Shown here piece after piece: positions 1 to 12,249 of a DNA stretch of 64,000 nucleotides (the stretch's first letter is position 1; the number at the start of each line of letters is the position of its first letter). The notes beneath the pieces were generated by a model that had not been told where the DNA came from, searched no databases, and was given only the letters and a program-made list of their open reading frames with translations. Made by a program: the position numbers and the translations under genes. Source of the stretch: Clitopilus passeckerianus (lineage: Eukaryota > Basidiomycota > Agaricomycetes > Agaricales > Entolomataceae); NCBI GenBank assembly GCA_944990035.1, contig CALYLX010000117.1:248001-312000 (forward strand), written 5' to 3'.

Positions 1-538
1 TGGAACCCTGAGACTCGCTTGCAGTCCCATTGGGGGCTCAGTCAGGATCTTCAACTTTCCCTCACTCACTCGCTCAGCCAACTGAACGACGTAGCAGTTG
101 CAGCCTTCCGGGAACCGTCGGCGTCTAGTCTGACCTGGCTTACAAGCCTCATATACCCCCAATCAGCCTAGTGCCAACCAGCTCGTGACGTTTATTCTTT
201 CAGGCAAGAGCCCGTGGCAGTGACCCTTGGACGATCCGACGGTTCCTCAGCTCAAGACGCCTTTTTGTATTGTTCTTTATAGATCTTTTTCATCTCTCGT
301 CTACTTATAACGATACCCGCTTTCCACTTCCGTTTTGACGACATTCCTTTCGAACGTGGAGCATGGTATCGACGACGATATTACCAGTATCCAGGTCGGT
401 TTCTGGCGCAAGCACCACTGGGAGCTCCTTCCATACTCCGTTAAACCTGAGTTCGGCCGGTTCTTCGCAAGTCAACTTGACATTGGTGGAGGATGAAGGT
501 GTGTGGCGGGTCAATAAAGTCGATGAACGCGTTGACTG
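1..538. promoter_or_regulatory. Upstream region of the Kar9-like gene
   Basis: No coding sequence was recognised. The stretch is rich in C and T in places and presumably holds the promoter and 5' leader of the gene starting at 539. The opposite-strand open frames here are short and lack protein-like features. No certain TATA box was identified. Confidence 0.4.
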
Positions 539-3271
539 ATGACGGCTTCAGACAATGACACCATTACGCGACCTCTGGCTAAGGGAGACGCTGAGGAGGA
601 GCAGGCAACCAAGTGGGTACTCTCTTCGGCTGGGCCTAGGGCATACACTGAACCGCACACTTGTTTAGGAACTTTCGTCTCAACGCAATGTCCGGTCTTA
701 TGACAGAGCTTGGATACACCATCAACGACATTCATACGCGTATCTTCGGTGTGTACTCCCAGTCTATTGTCGCACCTCATACTGACATGGATCTCAGCAA
801 TACAGGAACTCCGGCATAAAACACAATCAACCACAGAACCCTCCGGAACTACCAGTTCCATTGATGATTCTCTGATGATACTCGAAGAAAAAGTCGACAC
901 CGTCATAAAGGGCATGAAAACTATCAACGAGTTTGTCGAGCCACTGCTTCAGAATTCTGCTACCCCTACCATTGGATCTATGAATGGTCATGGCGATGCT
1001 GATACTACAGCCTTACTCCGTAAGCACGCCGAGTTGACATCAGACTGGGAAACTGTGCACGAGCAAACCGAGGTGCTACGAGAGGAGCTGAAGGAGGATA
1101 AATGGTTAACTGTATTCAGGACAGTCACGGATCAAGCGGATGGGATGATGAGTAGTCTCGAGAAGGCTGTCATGAGATGTCAGGTAGGATCTACTTCCAC
1201 ATTGATTGTGATTATGTGAAATGATAGAATTTGATGCTTGCAGGATTTCATTTGGCAAGTTCATAGGGCTTATGGCTCGCAACATCGGTCTAGCTCTTCG
1301 TTGAGGATTCAAGACTTGGAAAATCAGCCTCCGCCAACTTTGGAGTTGTTCAATACCTTGTCCGATTCTTATGAGGCTAAGAAAAGGTAGGTTTGAATGA
1401 CGTTCTATTTGAGCTATCAAATTTGACGTAAACTCTTCAGACACTACATGCCGGCCACATCGAAAGTTCTTTCTATCATCGACAAAGGCGTCCGAGATCG
1501 CGTCACCAAGAATGGCGAAACCTTGCGACGACACGCGGAGTCCGCCAAGCGGTGGAGGGAACTACGCCAGAAAATCTCCAACATGGATGCTGAAATGGAA
1601 AAAGCCCGCAGAACTCTTGTCAGCGGTGAATCCACGCCAAGTGAAGCGGGTTCCAGCACATCTGGGTTTTCCATGGTCAATGGCTATCTTGCAACGCCTC
1701 CCAGCGGAGGAAAAACCAGGAGCCCAAGCTCAATGGGCATTTCTGGGACGATTTCACCGTTTCGCAAGCTTGCAAACAGGATCACCGGTTCGGCAAGCAA
1801 GGTGATTCCTTCGACTCCTCCCGTGAAGAAGATCACGATTACCCGCATGCCCTCTTCCGAACCCGCACCTGCGCTCAGACGGCAGAGATCTACCGGGTTT
1901 GGTAGTTCTTTGCGAGGAAGCGAACCTCCGACACCCAATACCCCCGATCGGCCATTGCACAAGTATAGCCATAGCTTGACTCCAGACTCTTCCCCTCAAA
2001 CGTCGAAGATTCTTCGAGCATCAACACCTAGTAAAGGACGGCCGAGCTTGGGCAATAAGCAACCCTGGAATAGTTCCACCAAGGTTCAATCGGAGGACCG
2101 AACTGGAACAGTTCGAGGAACTCCTCCCAGGCGCCCACCATCGTCGTTCTCAAACTATGGATCTACAGGAAGCGACTTACCACCTGTCCCCCCACTTGGA
2201 CTACAGAAACGAAGCGTGTCGAGGCAATCAATGGCCTCATCAAGACCATTTTCTCCGGCCATGTCCACCTCTATGTCGATGTCGACGAATCAGTCTTCGA
2301 CTGGAAATCAGAATCAGCACTTCCAGTCATTCAGGCCGCCTTCAAGAGCGCAGACGCCGTCGAGGAATTACCTTCCTCCAGTTCCAGTCACACCGAGAGC
2401 TAGAGCGAAGACACCTAGTCATATACCCAAGCCTTCCCAGCAGCTAAATTTACCGACTACACCTAGCGGTAGATCGATCTCCTCAGGAGCAGCAGACAGT
2501 CCACCCTCCCGGCGAGCCTTCTCACCCGCCTTCTCAACAGCCTCAGGGGACATTACATCCGCTAGTTTCTTCCATCCCCCTCGGCCACCAAGCAGGTCAA
2601 TGATACCAGTTCCCAGTCTATCCCTGTCAACACCTTCAAGACCCAGTTCGGCCATGTCAGACTATGGGAACAATGGTATGGTTGCGAGAGCACAGACGCC
2701 CAGTAAGCAGCTCTCAGGCACAACGGGGCGACTTGCAGGCCGACTTTCCATGGGATTCGCCAAGGCACCACCGTCAAGCTTCAAGGACAGTCAAAGTCCC
2801 TCAAGTCGGGCGCCTTCTCGATCCGGTTCCAGGGCGGGCGCGTATACCCCATTGATGGACAACCTACCCCTTCATGAATATGTCCCCTCGAATCCGAAGG
2901 ATCCCCTTGATGTAGAGGTTGCGGAGATTGTGAATAGCGTTGTGCATGGATTGTTGGTGGAGAGGGTGGACCCTCCGTTGAAGAAGATACCTAAGGAAGG
3001 AGAGGAGATCAAGGCTCAATACACGTTCTCGAATTCGCTGTCGAGGAAGGTGTTGACGTGCCGGTTAACAACATTGACGAGATCCAACAAGAATGCCGGC
3101 AGTGGGGACGCAACGACGAAGAAGGTTATGGTTCGGGTCGGTGGTGGTAAGTTGCCGGATTCCTTTTGCTGTTAGGCCGGAGACTGATTGACATGGGAAT
3201 GTTTTTGTTTCCTGTTGATAGGTTGGCAGGATCTCGGTCATTATGTTATGAATCGGCAGGCTGGAATGTAG
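539..3271 (+). CDS. Kar9-like microtubule linker with C-terminal GAS2 domain
   Basis: A protein of about 820 residues in about six exons. The start at 539 is the first ATG feeding an exon chain that splices cleanly (introns near 610, 750, 1180, 1390 and 3147-3221). The N-terminal third is helical and matches the Kar9 family, including the signature IQELRHK. The middle (about 1620-2850) is a Ser/Pro/Arg-rich disordered region carrying two S-x-I-P motifs of the EB1-binding type, SHIP at 2417-2428 and SMIP at 2597-2608. The C-terminus is a GAS2 (GAR) microtubule-binding domain ending in VRVGGGWQDLGHYV, which is completed only by splicing the last intron. Family knowledge: Kar9 links the EB1 homologue Bim1 to myosin for spindle and nuclear positioning. 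The inferred role is microtubule plus-end tracking and nuclear movement in hyphae. The Kar9 assignment is made by motif memory and not by a search. Confidence 0.82.
2417..2608 (+). other. Two SxIP EB1-binding motifs in the Kar9-like protein
   Basis: The codons at 2417-2428 read SHIP and those at 2597-2608 read SMIP. Both lie in basic, Ser/Pro-rich surroundings, as is typical of microtubule tip-localisation signals. They sit in the disordered linker between the Kar9 and GAS2 regions. Confidence 0.55.
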
Positions 3272-3770
3272 GAGACACTGAGCCATTGAGCTCATCATGA
3301 ACTCTCGAGCTCGAGAACAGGTCAAGAACGATAATCCAGAACCTAGACTGTGTCCCGACGATACCCACCGATTGTTTGTTTATTGCATGCATGCTTTCCG
3401 ATTATATCCCTGCATTCTGCCCGTCAACTATACCGCTTTGTATCTACTACATCATGTGTTCTTCTCTATTGAGATATGATTAGACCCTTGCAATGTGCTT
3501 GACATTACGGTTAGAGTTAGTTCCCGGTTGGCCCAGCGTGGACACCAATCCAGCTGTCGAGGCTGTCCAAGCACTGGAGCGATCTAATCAAAGATAGGCC
3601 TTCCGTAACCCAACTCAGGTTCAACTTTCTTAAGGCGGCAATAATTAATTTACCAAGTATAAAGTCGCTAACGGCCCACGCGATTATCGCATGCATCAGC
3701 GGCCCTTCCGCCTAAACACATAAAAGGCCCCCGTTTCATTGCAGCGCTCTTCTTGCAGCTTCCTTCAAAC
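3272..3770. promoter_or_regulatory. Intergenic: Kar9-like 3' end and TRAPPC12-like promoter
   Basis: No gene was recognised. A TATAAA lies at 3658-3663, 108 bp before the next ATG, and an A-rich CATAAAAGG at about 3719. Either could be the core promoter of the gene starting at 3771. The first part is 3' untranslated sequence of the Kar9-like gene. Confidence 0.35.
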
Positions 3771-6102
3771 ATGGACTCAACGACGTCGTTCCCAGCTGGT
3801 CCTGGCACCATTACGCCTACAATATCTCCCTCTAATAGTCCTCTGAAAAGAGAACGAACCAATTCTATGAAAAAGCTGCCCAGCAAAGTTGGAAAAAGCA
3901 TCAGAAACCAATTTCGTCGAATCAGCGGAAGTTTCCGCGAGCACAATGAAGATAAACAACACCACCCATCGCTGCCTGTCGTTGTCATTGACCCCGCCAC
4001 TCTCTTCCCTACCGTCCACAAGGACTCTCCCCGCGACAGCATCTTCAAGAGGAAAAGGATAGCAAGCTTTGGCAGGCGCAGTGGTAGCTTCAGCTCATCA
4101 TCGGCATCAACATCTTGTTCGACGTGTCCAGAGTGTGTTCGGGAACAGCGGCAGCGTCAGAGAACAGTGTCTTCACCGACATTGATCATCGACCAGACGT
4201 CAGCGATGTCCATGTATGCACCTTCTGAGTCGGTCGTTGAGACCGATGCCGAGAATGCGTCTCAGACGCCCCTCAGCCCTCCGGCTCTCATCCAGCCCGA
4301 GGTTCCAGATCCCTTCCTGCACGATTCTGACGGTAGCGACTCCGAAGGAGTCTCTGCCAGTACGGAGTTGCCTGCAGGTTCGGAGTCGCAGCAAACTATC
4401 ACTGTTCCTCCTGCCAGTGCCGAAATTTCTCTTTCCTCCTCGGCTGCTGTCGACTCCTCTACTCCTTTACCTACACCTAATGTCGACAAGCCGGTTCCGC
4501 CGCCACCTCAACAACAAGAAAGTTCCTCTGAAAGCGAGGAAGAAGCTCCAGAAGTATATTTGCCAGGACTCGTTTTGCCCAGCATGTTTTTGCCCATACC
4601 GAACGTACGCCGATCGTTTTCAAATAATCTATACTGGTGGTTACACAAGCCAACCGCACTGTATTATACATGTATCAGACCGATCCGTTAACTACCTTGT
4701 TGACGAAATATATTTATCCACCTGAGAGTCGACCTCCTCGAGACGTGACTGGAGATTACAAGCGAAATGATTATCATACCCTAGTTGTGAGTTTCCATTC
4801 AAGAAGTCCGACAAAAAACGGACAGTAACTTGGCAATGTAACAGATGACGAACAGCTGGCGAGCCTTGGCTAGGATGGCGAGAGACCGGCTAGTAAGCGC
4901 AGAGCTCGAAGCTCTCGACCAAGTTCTCGGGGTACGTTATCCGATTCCGCCAGCCCTGTGGCGCAAATTACCGCATCTACGGAAGTTTTTCTGACAATTT
5001 CCTTCCGTTATTTCTCACAGTTATGGTACATCCGCCTAGCGTGCTTAGCTCGTCTCAGGCTTTTCAATCAAACCTCCGCCGAATGCACCAATTTATTTGT
5101 GGTTCTGAATGCCATTGAACCTGTGGAGGCGCGTACATGGGTTTTCGAGAAGGTCTTGCCATTCGAGCTTGAGGTTATGTATGCGAGAGTCAAATATTGG
5201 GCGGGGATCATATGGGATACCTTGACGCCTTGACAGGGTTGTTGGGGAAGTGTAAGACCAAGGCTCGGGAAGGAAGCAAGAAGGACGATGAAACAACGAG
5301 GTCCATGTGGAAGGAGAGAGCCGCCAGGATTGCATTGATTATTGCTAGCGAGTTGGTCGAGCTGAAGGTAAGGGGTGTGACCTCCCCTCTCGATTCCCAT
5401 GCTAACTTATGGCGCCCGTAGGATTACGCAGCAGCAACTAAACTCCTGCTGCCACTTTGCAACCAAGGGCCTGAAACCAGCACAGCTGCTCTACGCTCTT
5501 CTATTGGACGCATATTCCTTCAGTCTGGAGAAATTCACGCTGCAGCATATCATTTCGGCATAGTTGCGAATGATCCTGATGCACCTCAAGATCTGAAAGA
5601 TATGAATGCGGGCCTTTTGGCGATTGGAGATGGAGATTGGGAAGGCTCGAGTGAGATTATGATGGAATTGGTCGAGAGGGATGCAGAGAATTTTACTGTA
5701 AGTGGGGTTGAGGTCTTAAATCCGCCTGGCTTGATTGGTTTGCATTGTAGGCTATCAACAATCTTTCTGTTTCATTGCTCAGCCAAGGAAAACTGAAAGA
5801 GGTGTGTATAGTTTGTTGCCCTATTTCGCTGAACGGTGCTGACTCAAAACAGGGCATTCACGTTTTGGAGACAGCCTTGAACGCCTCACCTGCTAGTGTA
5901 GTAGTCGAGCCATTCCTCTTCAATCTCTGTGAGTATCCACGCCAGATTGTACAGGATAACTACTCAATCTTGGATCTCAGCTACCCTCTACGAACTTCGT
6001 TCAGCCACAGCTGCAGATAACAAGCGCAAGCTGCTCATTGAAGTAGCAAAATGGAGTGGGGACGGGTTGAAGACGACGTGCTTGAAGATGCCTGCGAACT
6101 GA
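3771..6102 (+). CDS. TRAPPC12-like TPR protein (apparent one-base frameshift)
   Basis: About 680 residues in about eight exons. The first exon (3771 to about 4605) encodes a Ser/Pro/Glu-rich disordered N-terminus with a basic patch around KKLPSKVGKS. After the intron that begins at the GTACGC near 4606, the protein continues with the conserved-looking P-x-E-S-R-P-P-R-D-V segment, a WRALARMARD helix and helical repeats resembling the tetratricopeptide half of TRAPPC12. These include LLSQGKLKEGIHVLE near the end. Family role: TRAPP III subunit in ER-Golgi and autophagic membrane traffic. The reading frame breaks at 5201-5206: upstream it reads VKYWAG, and the natural continuation DHMGYLDALTG lies in the -1 frame, as if one G were missing from the GGGG run at 5203-5206. 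No GT-AG intron with matching phase bridges it. It is either an assembly indel or a broken allele. Confidence 0.75.
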
Positions 6103-6303
6103 TTCATCTCGTGTTTTATTCTGTAGCATAATCTCATGTAACACTCAATTCGTTCAAATCCGTCCAATACTCGTTCATTTAGGTCAAGCAAATAAGGGAT
6201 ATATTACTGGAAGATATCGGGCACTACATCTAAATTTTTAAGTGACGTGTAGTGATATACAGGTATCGAATGTACATTTTTCGGGAATATACACTTAAAT
6301 CCT

Positions 6304-8052
6304 CTAGTAGACGTAAGGGATGAACTTGTACTTGACAACTTCACAGTAGCGGTCCCAATCCTTGCCGTACTTCCTGGAGCAGCGTTCAAAGTCGCGGCTG
6401 CAACGATGGATGAGGACGACGATAAAGAAGACGGAGTAGAAGTAGGGGATGGCAGAGGCACCGCCGACGATAGCGCCCCACATGAGGGACATGATCCAGT
6501 CGGCGACGTAGTTCTGTTCAGATGAATTCATGAGTTTAAGTTGAGATATGGGATTCGTAATGTACTTACGGGCTTGCGAGACCATGCCCACCAGCCGCTG
6601 GTAAGGAGGCGGTTACCATGGGCGGTCTCAATGTAGGTGGGGTTCTTGACGATGCAGCCGGGCAGTTGGGGGAAGGTCTTGCGGAACTCGGTGATACCCT
6701 GGCATTGCATCTTGAACCTGCTCTTTTGCGACATGGAAGTGTCCCACCTGGAAAATTATGGTTGAATACGTGAATCAGGGCCATGGGGCAAATCCAACTT
6801 ACACGTAGTAGGCGGTCAAGAGAGTGGAGTAGAGCATCACGTAGGTGAGGGTAGAGAACTTGTACGCAGCAGGGTCGTGTGATGCCATGTAGACAACGGA
6901 GTAGACGTAGGACTGGAAAAATGCGTTAGAACCAAATGTTAGGTTTTCAATGGATGCACTTACGAAGGGAACACCAGCGAGATTCCAGAAGATGACGAGG
7001 AAGCCCCACTTCTCATGGTACATATCCCAAGTCTGAGGAATACATTCCTCACCCTTGCAGCTAAGAGGGAATGAGCTTTCTTTGATTACATTCTAGAATA
7101 AAGCACATACCAGGCATTGAGGTAAAGACCAGTGGCAAGGCACATGAATGCCATGTTGGGGGTAACATAGCCGTAGGTCTCGTACTGCTTGCAAGCACCA
7201 GAAACAGCAAGGAAGAAGACAATGACCCAAGGAATGCGGACTTCACCCCACATCTTGAGGTCAATGCTGCCAATGCGGGGGTTAAGGCAGGCACCCATGA
7301 AGTAATCATAGGTGAAGTTGCCTGAGGTCCTGATCTGGGTGCCAGTAAGGACTGCATACAGGTAGGTTCCGAGGGCAACGGCGAAGCCGTAAATCATTGC
7401 AACAGACATGAGATGTCCGTAGTTGTCAATGATCTCGGTCAGGCGGAAGATACCAGTGTAATGAAGGCCGAAAGCAGTCACCAGAGTAACGTAAAGCGCG
7501 TTGAGTGCGTTGCACTTGTACATGAGTGTCTTGTAGTTGAGGGAGGGGACTGGGAGACCTTCTTGCATGTAGCCAGGGAGGAACTCAGCAAGGAGGAGCT
7601 GGAAGACGATGTTACCGGTATAGACCTTCCATGCGTAGGCATTGGGGCTGGCGTCCTGAATAACCTTTAGCAACAATTTCATGCGAGTATATAGAAGTGT
7701 CGTACCTTTGCAATGTGGCCCCACATACGCCAGAGGAAAGGTGTAATTTCCTCCGTCGAAGTTGGGTGCACAAGCTGGCCGTCATAGAACCGAAGGCAAA
7801 TCCAGAGGTAGTACATAAGTACTGGGAAGAAGGTCATGATGGCCAAGCAGCCCAAAGGGCCACCGAACTCATAGCTGCAAGAAACACGTCAGACGACGCG
7901 CTTTCGTGGCTGAACTAGTGGACCTACGATTCGTGTTTGTCCAGACGCTTGTCCATTTCACGACCAGCCTCTGTAATTGTGACTTTGGAGGTCTTGTTGG
8001 TGGCATTTTGCCTATAGCGAAGGCCTTCGCCGCCAGTACTGTTCGCCACCAT
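6304..8052 (-). CDS. ERG4: Delta(24(24(1)))-sterol reductase
   Basis: This enzyme catalyses the last step of ergosterol synthesis, the NADPH-dependent reduction of the C24(28) bond, in the ER membrane. The protein is about 470 residues in about seven exons, a usual length. It is a multi-pass membrane protein. Recognisable family landmarks are [20 protein letters not shown], the glycine-tryptophan segment [16 protein letters not shown] and the C-terminus [16 protein letters not shown], which closely matches the ERG4/ERG24 family ending. The start at 8052 (MVANSTGG) precedes a charged cytosolic N-terminus of about 40 residues before the first intron; a longer upstream frame exists but gives no family-like residues. 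It is transcribed divergently from the MPE1-like gene, with 281 bp between the starts. No anomaly was seen. Confidence 0.93.
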
Positions 8053-8333
8053 GATTGACGCCAATGGAGGTGTTGATTGAACCAACAGGAAAAATGTTGG
8101 TCGCGTAGAATATATCGTACGACATGAGTTTACGTGAGGACTTTCTCGTCATCAGTCCCTTGTTTGGCTGACAGGGGAAGAACAAACAAAGACACTGGAG
8201 ATCCATTCATGCGCCGGGTAGGCCTTTTAAGCTCTTGACTCTTCCTCCCCAACGACGACAGCCACTTTCTCCTCTTCCTCTAATATATTCTTACGTTTTA
8301 ATTAGCATTGGGCGCAGTCGTTTGAAATAAGAT
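8053..8333. promoter_or_regulatory. Shared divergent promoter, ERG4 / MPE1
   Basis: 281 bp separate the two start codons, so promoters and 5' leaders of both genes must lie here. The MPE1-side half is pyrimidine-rich (about 8240-8280). I saw no certain sterol-response element or TATA box. Confidence 0.5.
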
Positions 8334-10433
8334 ATGGCTTCATCTGTCTTCTACAAATTCGCCTCGCAAAGAAGCGAATCTCGAGTGACATTTGACGGTA
8401 CAGGAATCTCTGTATTCGACTTGAAGCGAGAGATTATCTTAGCAAATAACTTGAGTAAGGCAAATGATTTTGACCTTGTAGTCTTGGATGCTACCTCCAA
8501 GCAAGGTGCGCAAACTCCGACATTGCTTCCCGCTTAGAAACTCACAAGGCCATTGGTTCAGAGTTCAAGGATGATTCCCATATTATCCCTCGCTCTTCAT
8601 CTATCGTCGTCAAACGAGTCCCTGCTGCGCGACCTGGCAAAGGTAAAGCCTCAGTGTATGTCTCAGGCGTCGGTCCGACTGCAAACGGGGATGCCTCGCG
8701 AGCTGGGGCTACAACAGCATCTGCAACACCACCGACATGGAACAGAGCGGCTATGTCAAAACGCTTCGACGGAAAGGACGACTCGGCAGGCAAAACTTCC
8801 ATGGTGAGTGCTTTGAGAGTGGTACATGTTCCCTGTTACTTATCCCTGGCTAGCCACCTCCTCCAGTACCTCCAGCCAATATCCCCGCCAACTCGATCAC
8901 CACTGAAGATGAAAATGCCGCTCTTGCTGCCATGTTCCAGGCCCAAACAGCTAATTGGGAGGAAACTCAAGAGAAGATGTCACAGTTGGTGTCGCCCTGT
9001 CCGGGCTTTTGTTATTGTAGTAGAATCATCTCTAATGAACTATTTTTTGCCCTCCCTTGTGTCTTGAAATTACAGTGCTCAGCGCATATTTACAAATCCC
9101 CGAGGAACGGGCTTCCAGCGCGGAGGCAAAACACCATTCCATGGTGCCCACCACCAAAACGACCGACCATTACCACCAAGCTATGTGTGTTATAGGTGCG
9201 GTCAAAAAGGTTCGTGCTTTCTCGATACAGAATCGTGGAAAGTCCTCTAATTCTGGACTAGGACACTGGATACAAGACTGCCCAACGAATAGCGACCGTG
9301 AATTCGACAACCGACCCCGCATAAAACGAACGACTGGTATCCCCAGGAGCATGCTCAAAGCTGTTGCCAACCCCGGTGGCTCAGAAATGACACAAGGTGT
9401 TATGGTTACCCCCGAGGGTAGCTATGTTGTCGCGCAACCCGATTTGTACGTTCATACGCTCATCTGCTGCTAATTACCGTGTGCTAAACCTTTGGTTTCC
9501 TTCAGGGCTTCATGGCAGAAGAAAACGCACCGTTCTGCTGGGTTGACGGTAGAGCAGGTCCGCGAACGGGCGCCGACGGACGCAGCGTTGGTCTGTCCGA
9601 TTGACAACAAACTCTTCCGGGACGCCGTGAAGACTCCTTGTTGCGAGAAGACGTACTGCGAAGAATGTGTCCAAACACATCTGCTCGAACGAGATTTCGT
9701 CTGCCCGAACTGTAGCAAGAAGGTTCCATCACTGGACAAGCTAGTTGCGGATAAGTCAATGAGGGCGAAAGTCGTTGATTACATTGATAAGGCGATTGAG
9801 GAGAGCAGGAAAGAGTTGCCCGAGGAACTCATGAATAAAGACGCAGACTCGACAGGCGAAAACGTGAGTTCTTTCCACTCCATAAATCCTCTTCCGATGC
9901 TAACACGGAACTCTTAGCCCGCGACCTCTGAAGCTGTCAATACAGAGCAAGATATTTACTCAGACCAGCAGCAACCGCAACAAGATGATCTCGGCCTCGA
10001 AGGCATGACCCAGCTCGTCGAGCACATCCCCCAACTCCAAGCCTCCATCGCCCAGCTCTCCGTCATGCTCCAAAATCCGTCCCTGCCAAACCAAGTCCGG
10101 CAAGCTACGGAAATGCAGCTCAATCAGCTTCAAATGGAACTTGGACAAGCTCAGACGTTCCAAGCTGCCTTGGCCGCTGCGACGAGTTTACAGCAGAGCG
10201 GCGCATTTAACAATATGAATCCCTTGCAAGGGTTCCAGCAACAGGGGGCTACTTGGAATACGGGCCAGTTTGGGAATCAGCAGCAGCAACAACAGCAACA
10301 GGCTGGCCAGGATTCGGCGTATCAAAGGTTGCCCGTGAATAATAGGAGGAGGAACTTGAAGAGGGATAGGCCTTCGGATTTCTTGGAGGTTGGAGGTGAA
10401 AATGATGCCAAGGTGGCTAGGTATTGGGAGTAA
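8334..10433 (+). CDS. MPE1: MPE1/RBBP6-like cleavage and polyadenylation factor subunit
   Basis: About 560 residues in about eight exons. Domains in order: an N-terminal DWNN ubiquitin-like domain (SSVFYKFASQRSESRVTFDG, within the first 80 residues); a CCHC zinc knuckle reading YRCGQKGHWIQDC after splicing near 9190-9280; and a RING/U-box-like module with CPIDNKLFRDAVKTPCCEK, YCEECVQTHLLER and CPNC (about 9590-9720). The tail has a poly-glutamine run (about 10277-10302) and ends in basic residues. Family role: Mpe1 is an essential subunit of the nuclear pre-mRNA 3'-end cleavage and polyadenylation complex, and the RING part may act as a ubiquitin ligase. The start at 8334 gives the DWNN domain at the very N-terminus, as expected. 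Confidence 0.9.
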
Positions 10434-10795
10434 GTTGGTGTATGGAATCGACTACTCTTGGAAGCTTGAGTGCACTCTCGGTAGTATTGCTGGTAGATTA
10501 TCTATAATATATCCAGATTTCTAACATTCTTAGCGAATAAATTGGAGTGGCGTGGTTAGGTAAAACTCGATGAAAGACTACTACTTATATGTGAATGCCT
10601 GCCTTAGGCTTGCAAGGACATTCATAGGCTGTAGATAATTGTTCGATGGATGTGCCAGGCGTGGGTGCGTAGATTGCATTCTCACTCTCGTATTTTTGGC
10701 TTTGATAAATATTTTCAGTTGTACACCGTAGGATCTGAATTCAACAATGCCATCTACTCCTCAAATTCTTTCCAATGCATGACATACTGTCCTCG
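10434..10795. other. Convergent intergenic region
   Basis: This holds only the 3' untranslated regions of the MPE1-like gene (plus) and the F-box-like gene (minus). It is AT-rich around 10490-10540 and 10700-10750. No gene was recognised. Confidence 0.5.
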
Positions 10796-12249
10796 TCAAG
10801 GACCCGCATCAGCGTCCTTCTCCTGAGCCGATAGAAAAAAGCGAGTACTCATACGTGAATCCCACCGCCCTAGGCTCTCGTACACTATGCCATAACAAGG
10901 CTTGAACTCAACAACGAAGTCCGTCAGATCGAGCCCCTCTCGTACTTGGATCTGCTGAGCTGCAAGCATACGGACGATACTAGCCTCTTGCTCCGGATCC
11001 TCTTCCGTGTCTCTGGCATTGACTTTGACGATCACTTTGTGGACAGACGGAAGCAGGGACTTAAGTCTGGTAAAGGTATCTGGCCATGGGTATGCTTGAA
11101 GATGGGACTGGGTTCCAATGCCGTATAAGAAGAAGTCAAAGACCAAGATGACAACTTCTATGCTACGGGGGGATAGTGATCGAAGAATATCCCACATGTA
11201 ATTCATGGTGTACGCCGCAGTGCCTTTGTGTGGACGTACTACGAGAATACCAACGCTGATCGTGGAAAGCCTTGTACACGCTGAAAGGTCGACCTTGGTG
11301 TACTGACTGATGACTTCGGGTCCTACCAGAAGATGTGTTAGAGCTGATGGGATAACATCGTCCACCCGACCTTACCGGGGTCATAAATACTCCTTTGGCA
11401 ATCCGTTAGGGCAAAACATATGTGCTCAATTGTGGGCCCCATACGTCGAAGTAGATGAGAGTAGAATGACGCCCACTCATTCAAGGTGGTCCAGGAATCC
11501 TCGTGAGGGTCGAGTCGTAGGTGGAACACTCGAACATCAATGTTCCAGTCCTGTAGCCTGTACGGGTCCCAGATGCACTTGAACGCAAGGAGTGACCTGG
11601 AGTCCGCAGACTCTAAATGTACATGTTTCGACATATTGACCATCTGCTGCTTGGTCTCTGGCGCTATATCCTTTTCGACGCTGATACAATTACGTTCGTA
11701 AGGCCCATTTCGGGAGGAGTTAGCGATCCTGATATCATACAGCCTGAGACGCTGTAAACTTTTCGGCAAGAACCTCCAAAATTCCGCCAATCCAGCGACA
11801 TCGTAGAACTCCATCCAATCAATGACGACTTCGACAGCTGGCGAGTGGTGGAAAAATTGAAGCATTTGGGGACGAAAACTGCACCCATTGGCAAAATCGT
11901 GAAGCTCGATGGTTTTGAGGTTGACCAGCTTGGAAGCTATTACATCAATGCCCTCGCGTTCACGGAAGTTATGACCATAACGATTAAAGAGGTAATCGAG
12001 ACGTATGGTCCTCACGGCCGGCCCAAGAGTTGTGAGTGGAGAGGAGAGGAGATCAAAGAATGCCTCAAGTTTCGCGGGACCGTTAGACTTGAAGCTCTTG
12101 AACTCGAGGTGTTCGAACATAAGACATCGTGCAAGATTGACGAGTGGACGAGAAACCAGACTGAAGGAGGAGAGCACGGAACGATCACTGACCCTTACGA
12201 TGTGCTCGATGACATCGAAGGAAAGACGCGGCCAAGATTCTTCGCTCAT
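10796..12249 (-). CDS. F-box-like hypothetical protein
   Basis: Two exons encoding about 470 residues. The N-terminus reads WPRLSFDVIEHIVRVSDRS, followed by VSRPLVNLARCLMFEHLEF, the usual F-box-like opening of Agaricomycete proteins; the rest is a leucine-rich, LRR-like alpha/beta body without a recognised domain. The two long open frames join through a small intron. One option has the donor GTAAGG at 11375 and acceptor at 11344 (32 nt, unusually short); the other has a GTATTT donor 15 nt earlier, giving 47 nt and the same downstream frame. Family inference: a substrate adaptor of an SCF ubiquitin ligase, a class much expanded in mushrooms. The substrate cannot be deduced. Confidence 0.7.
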
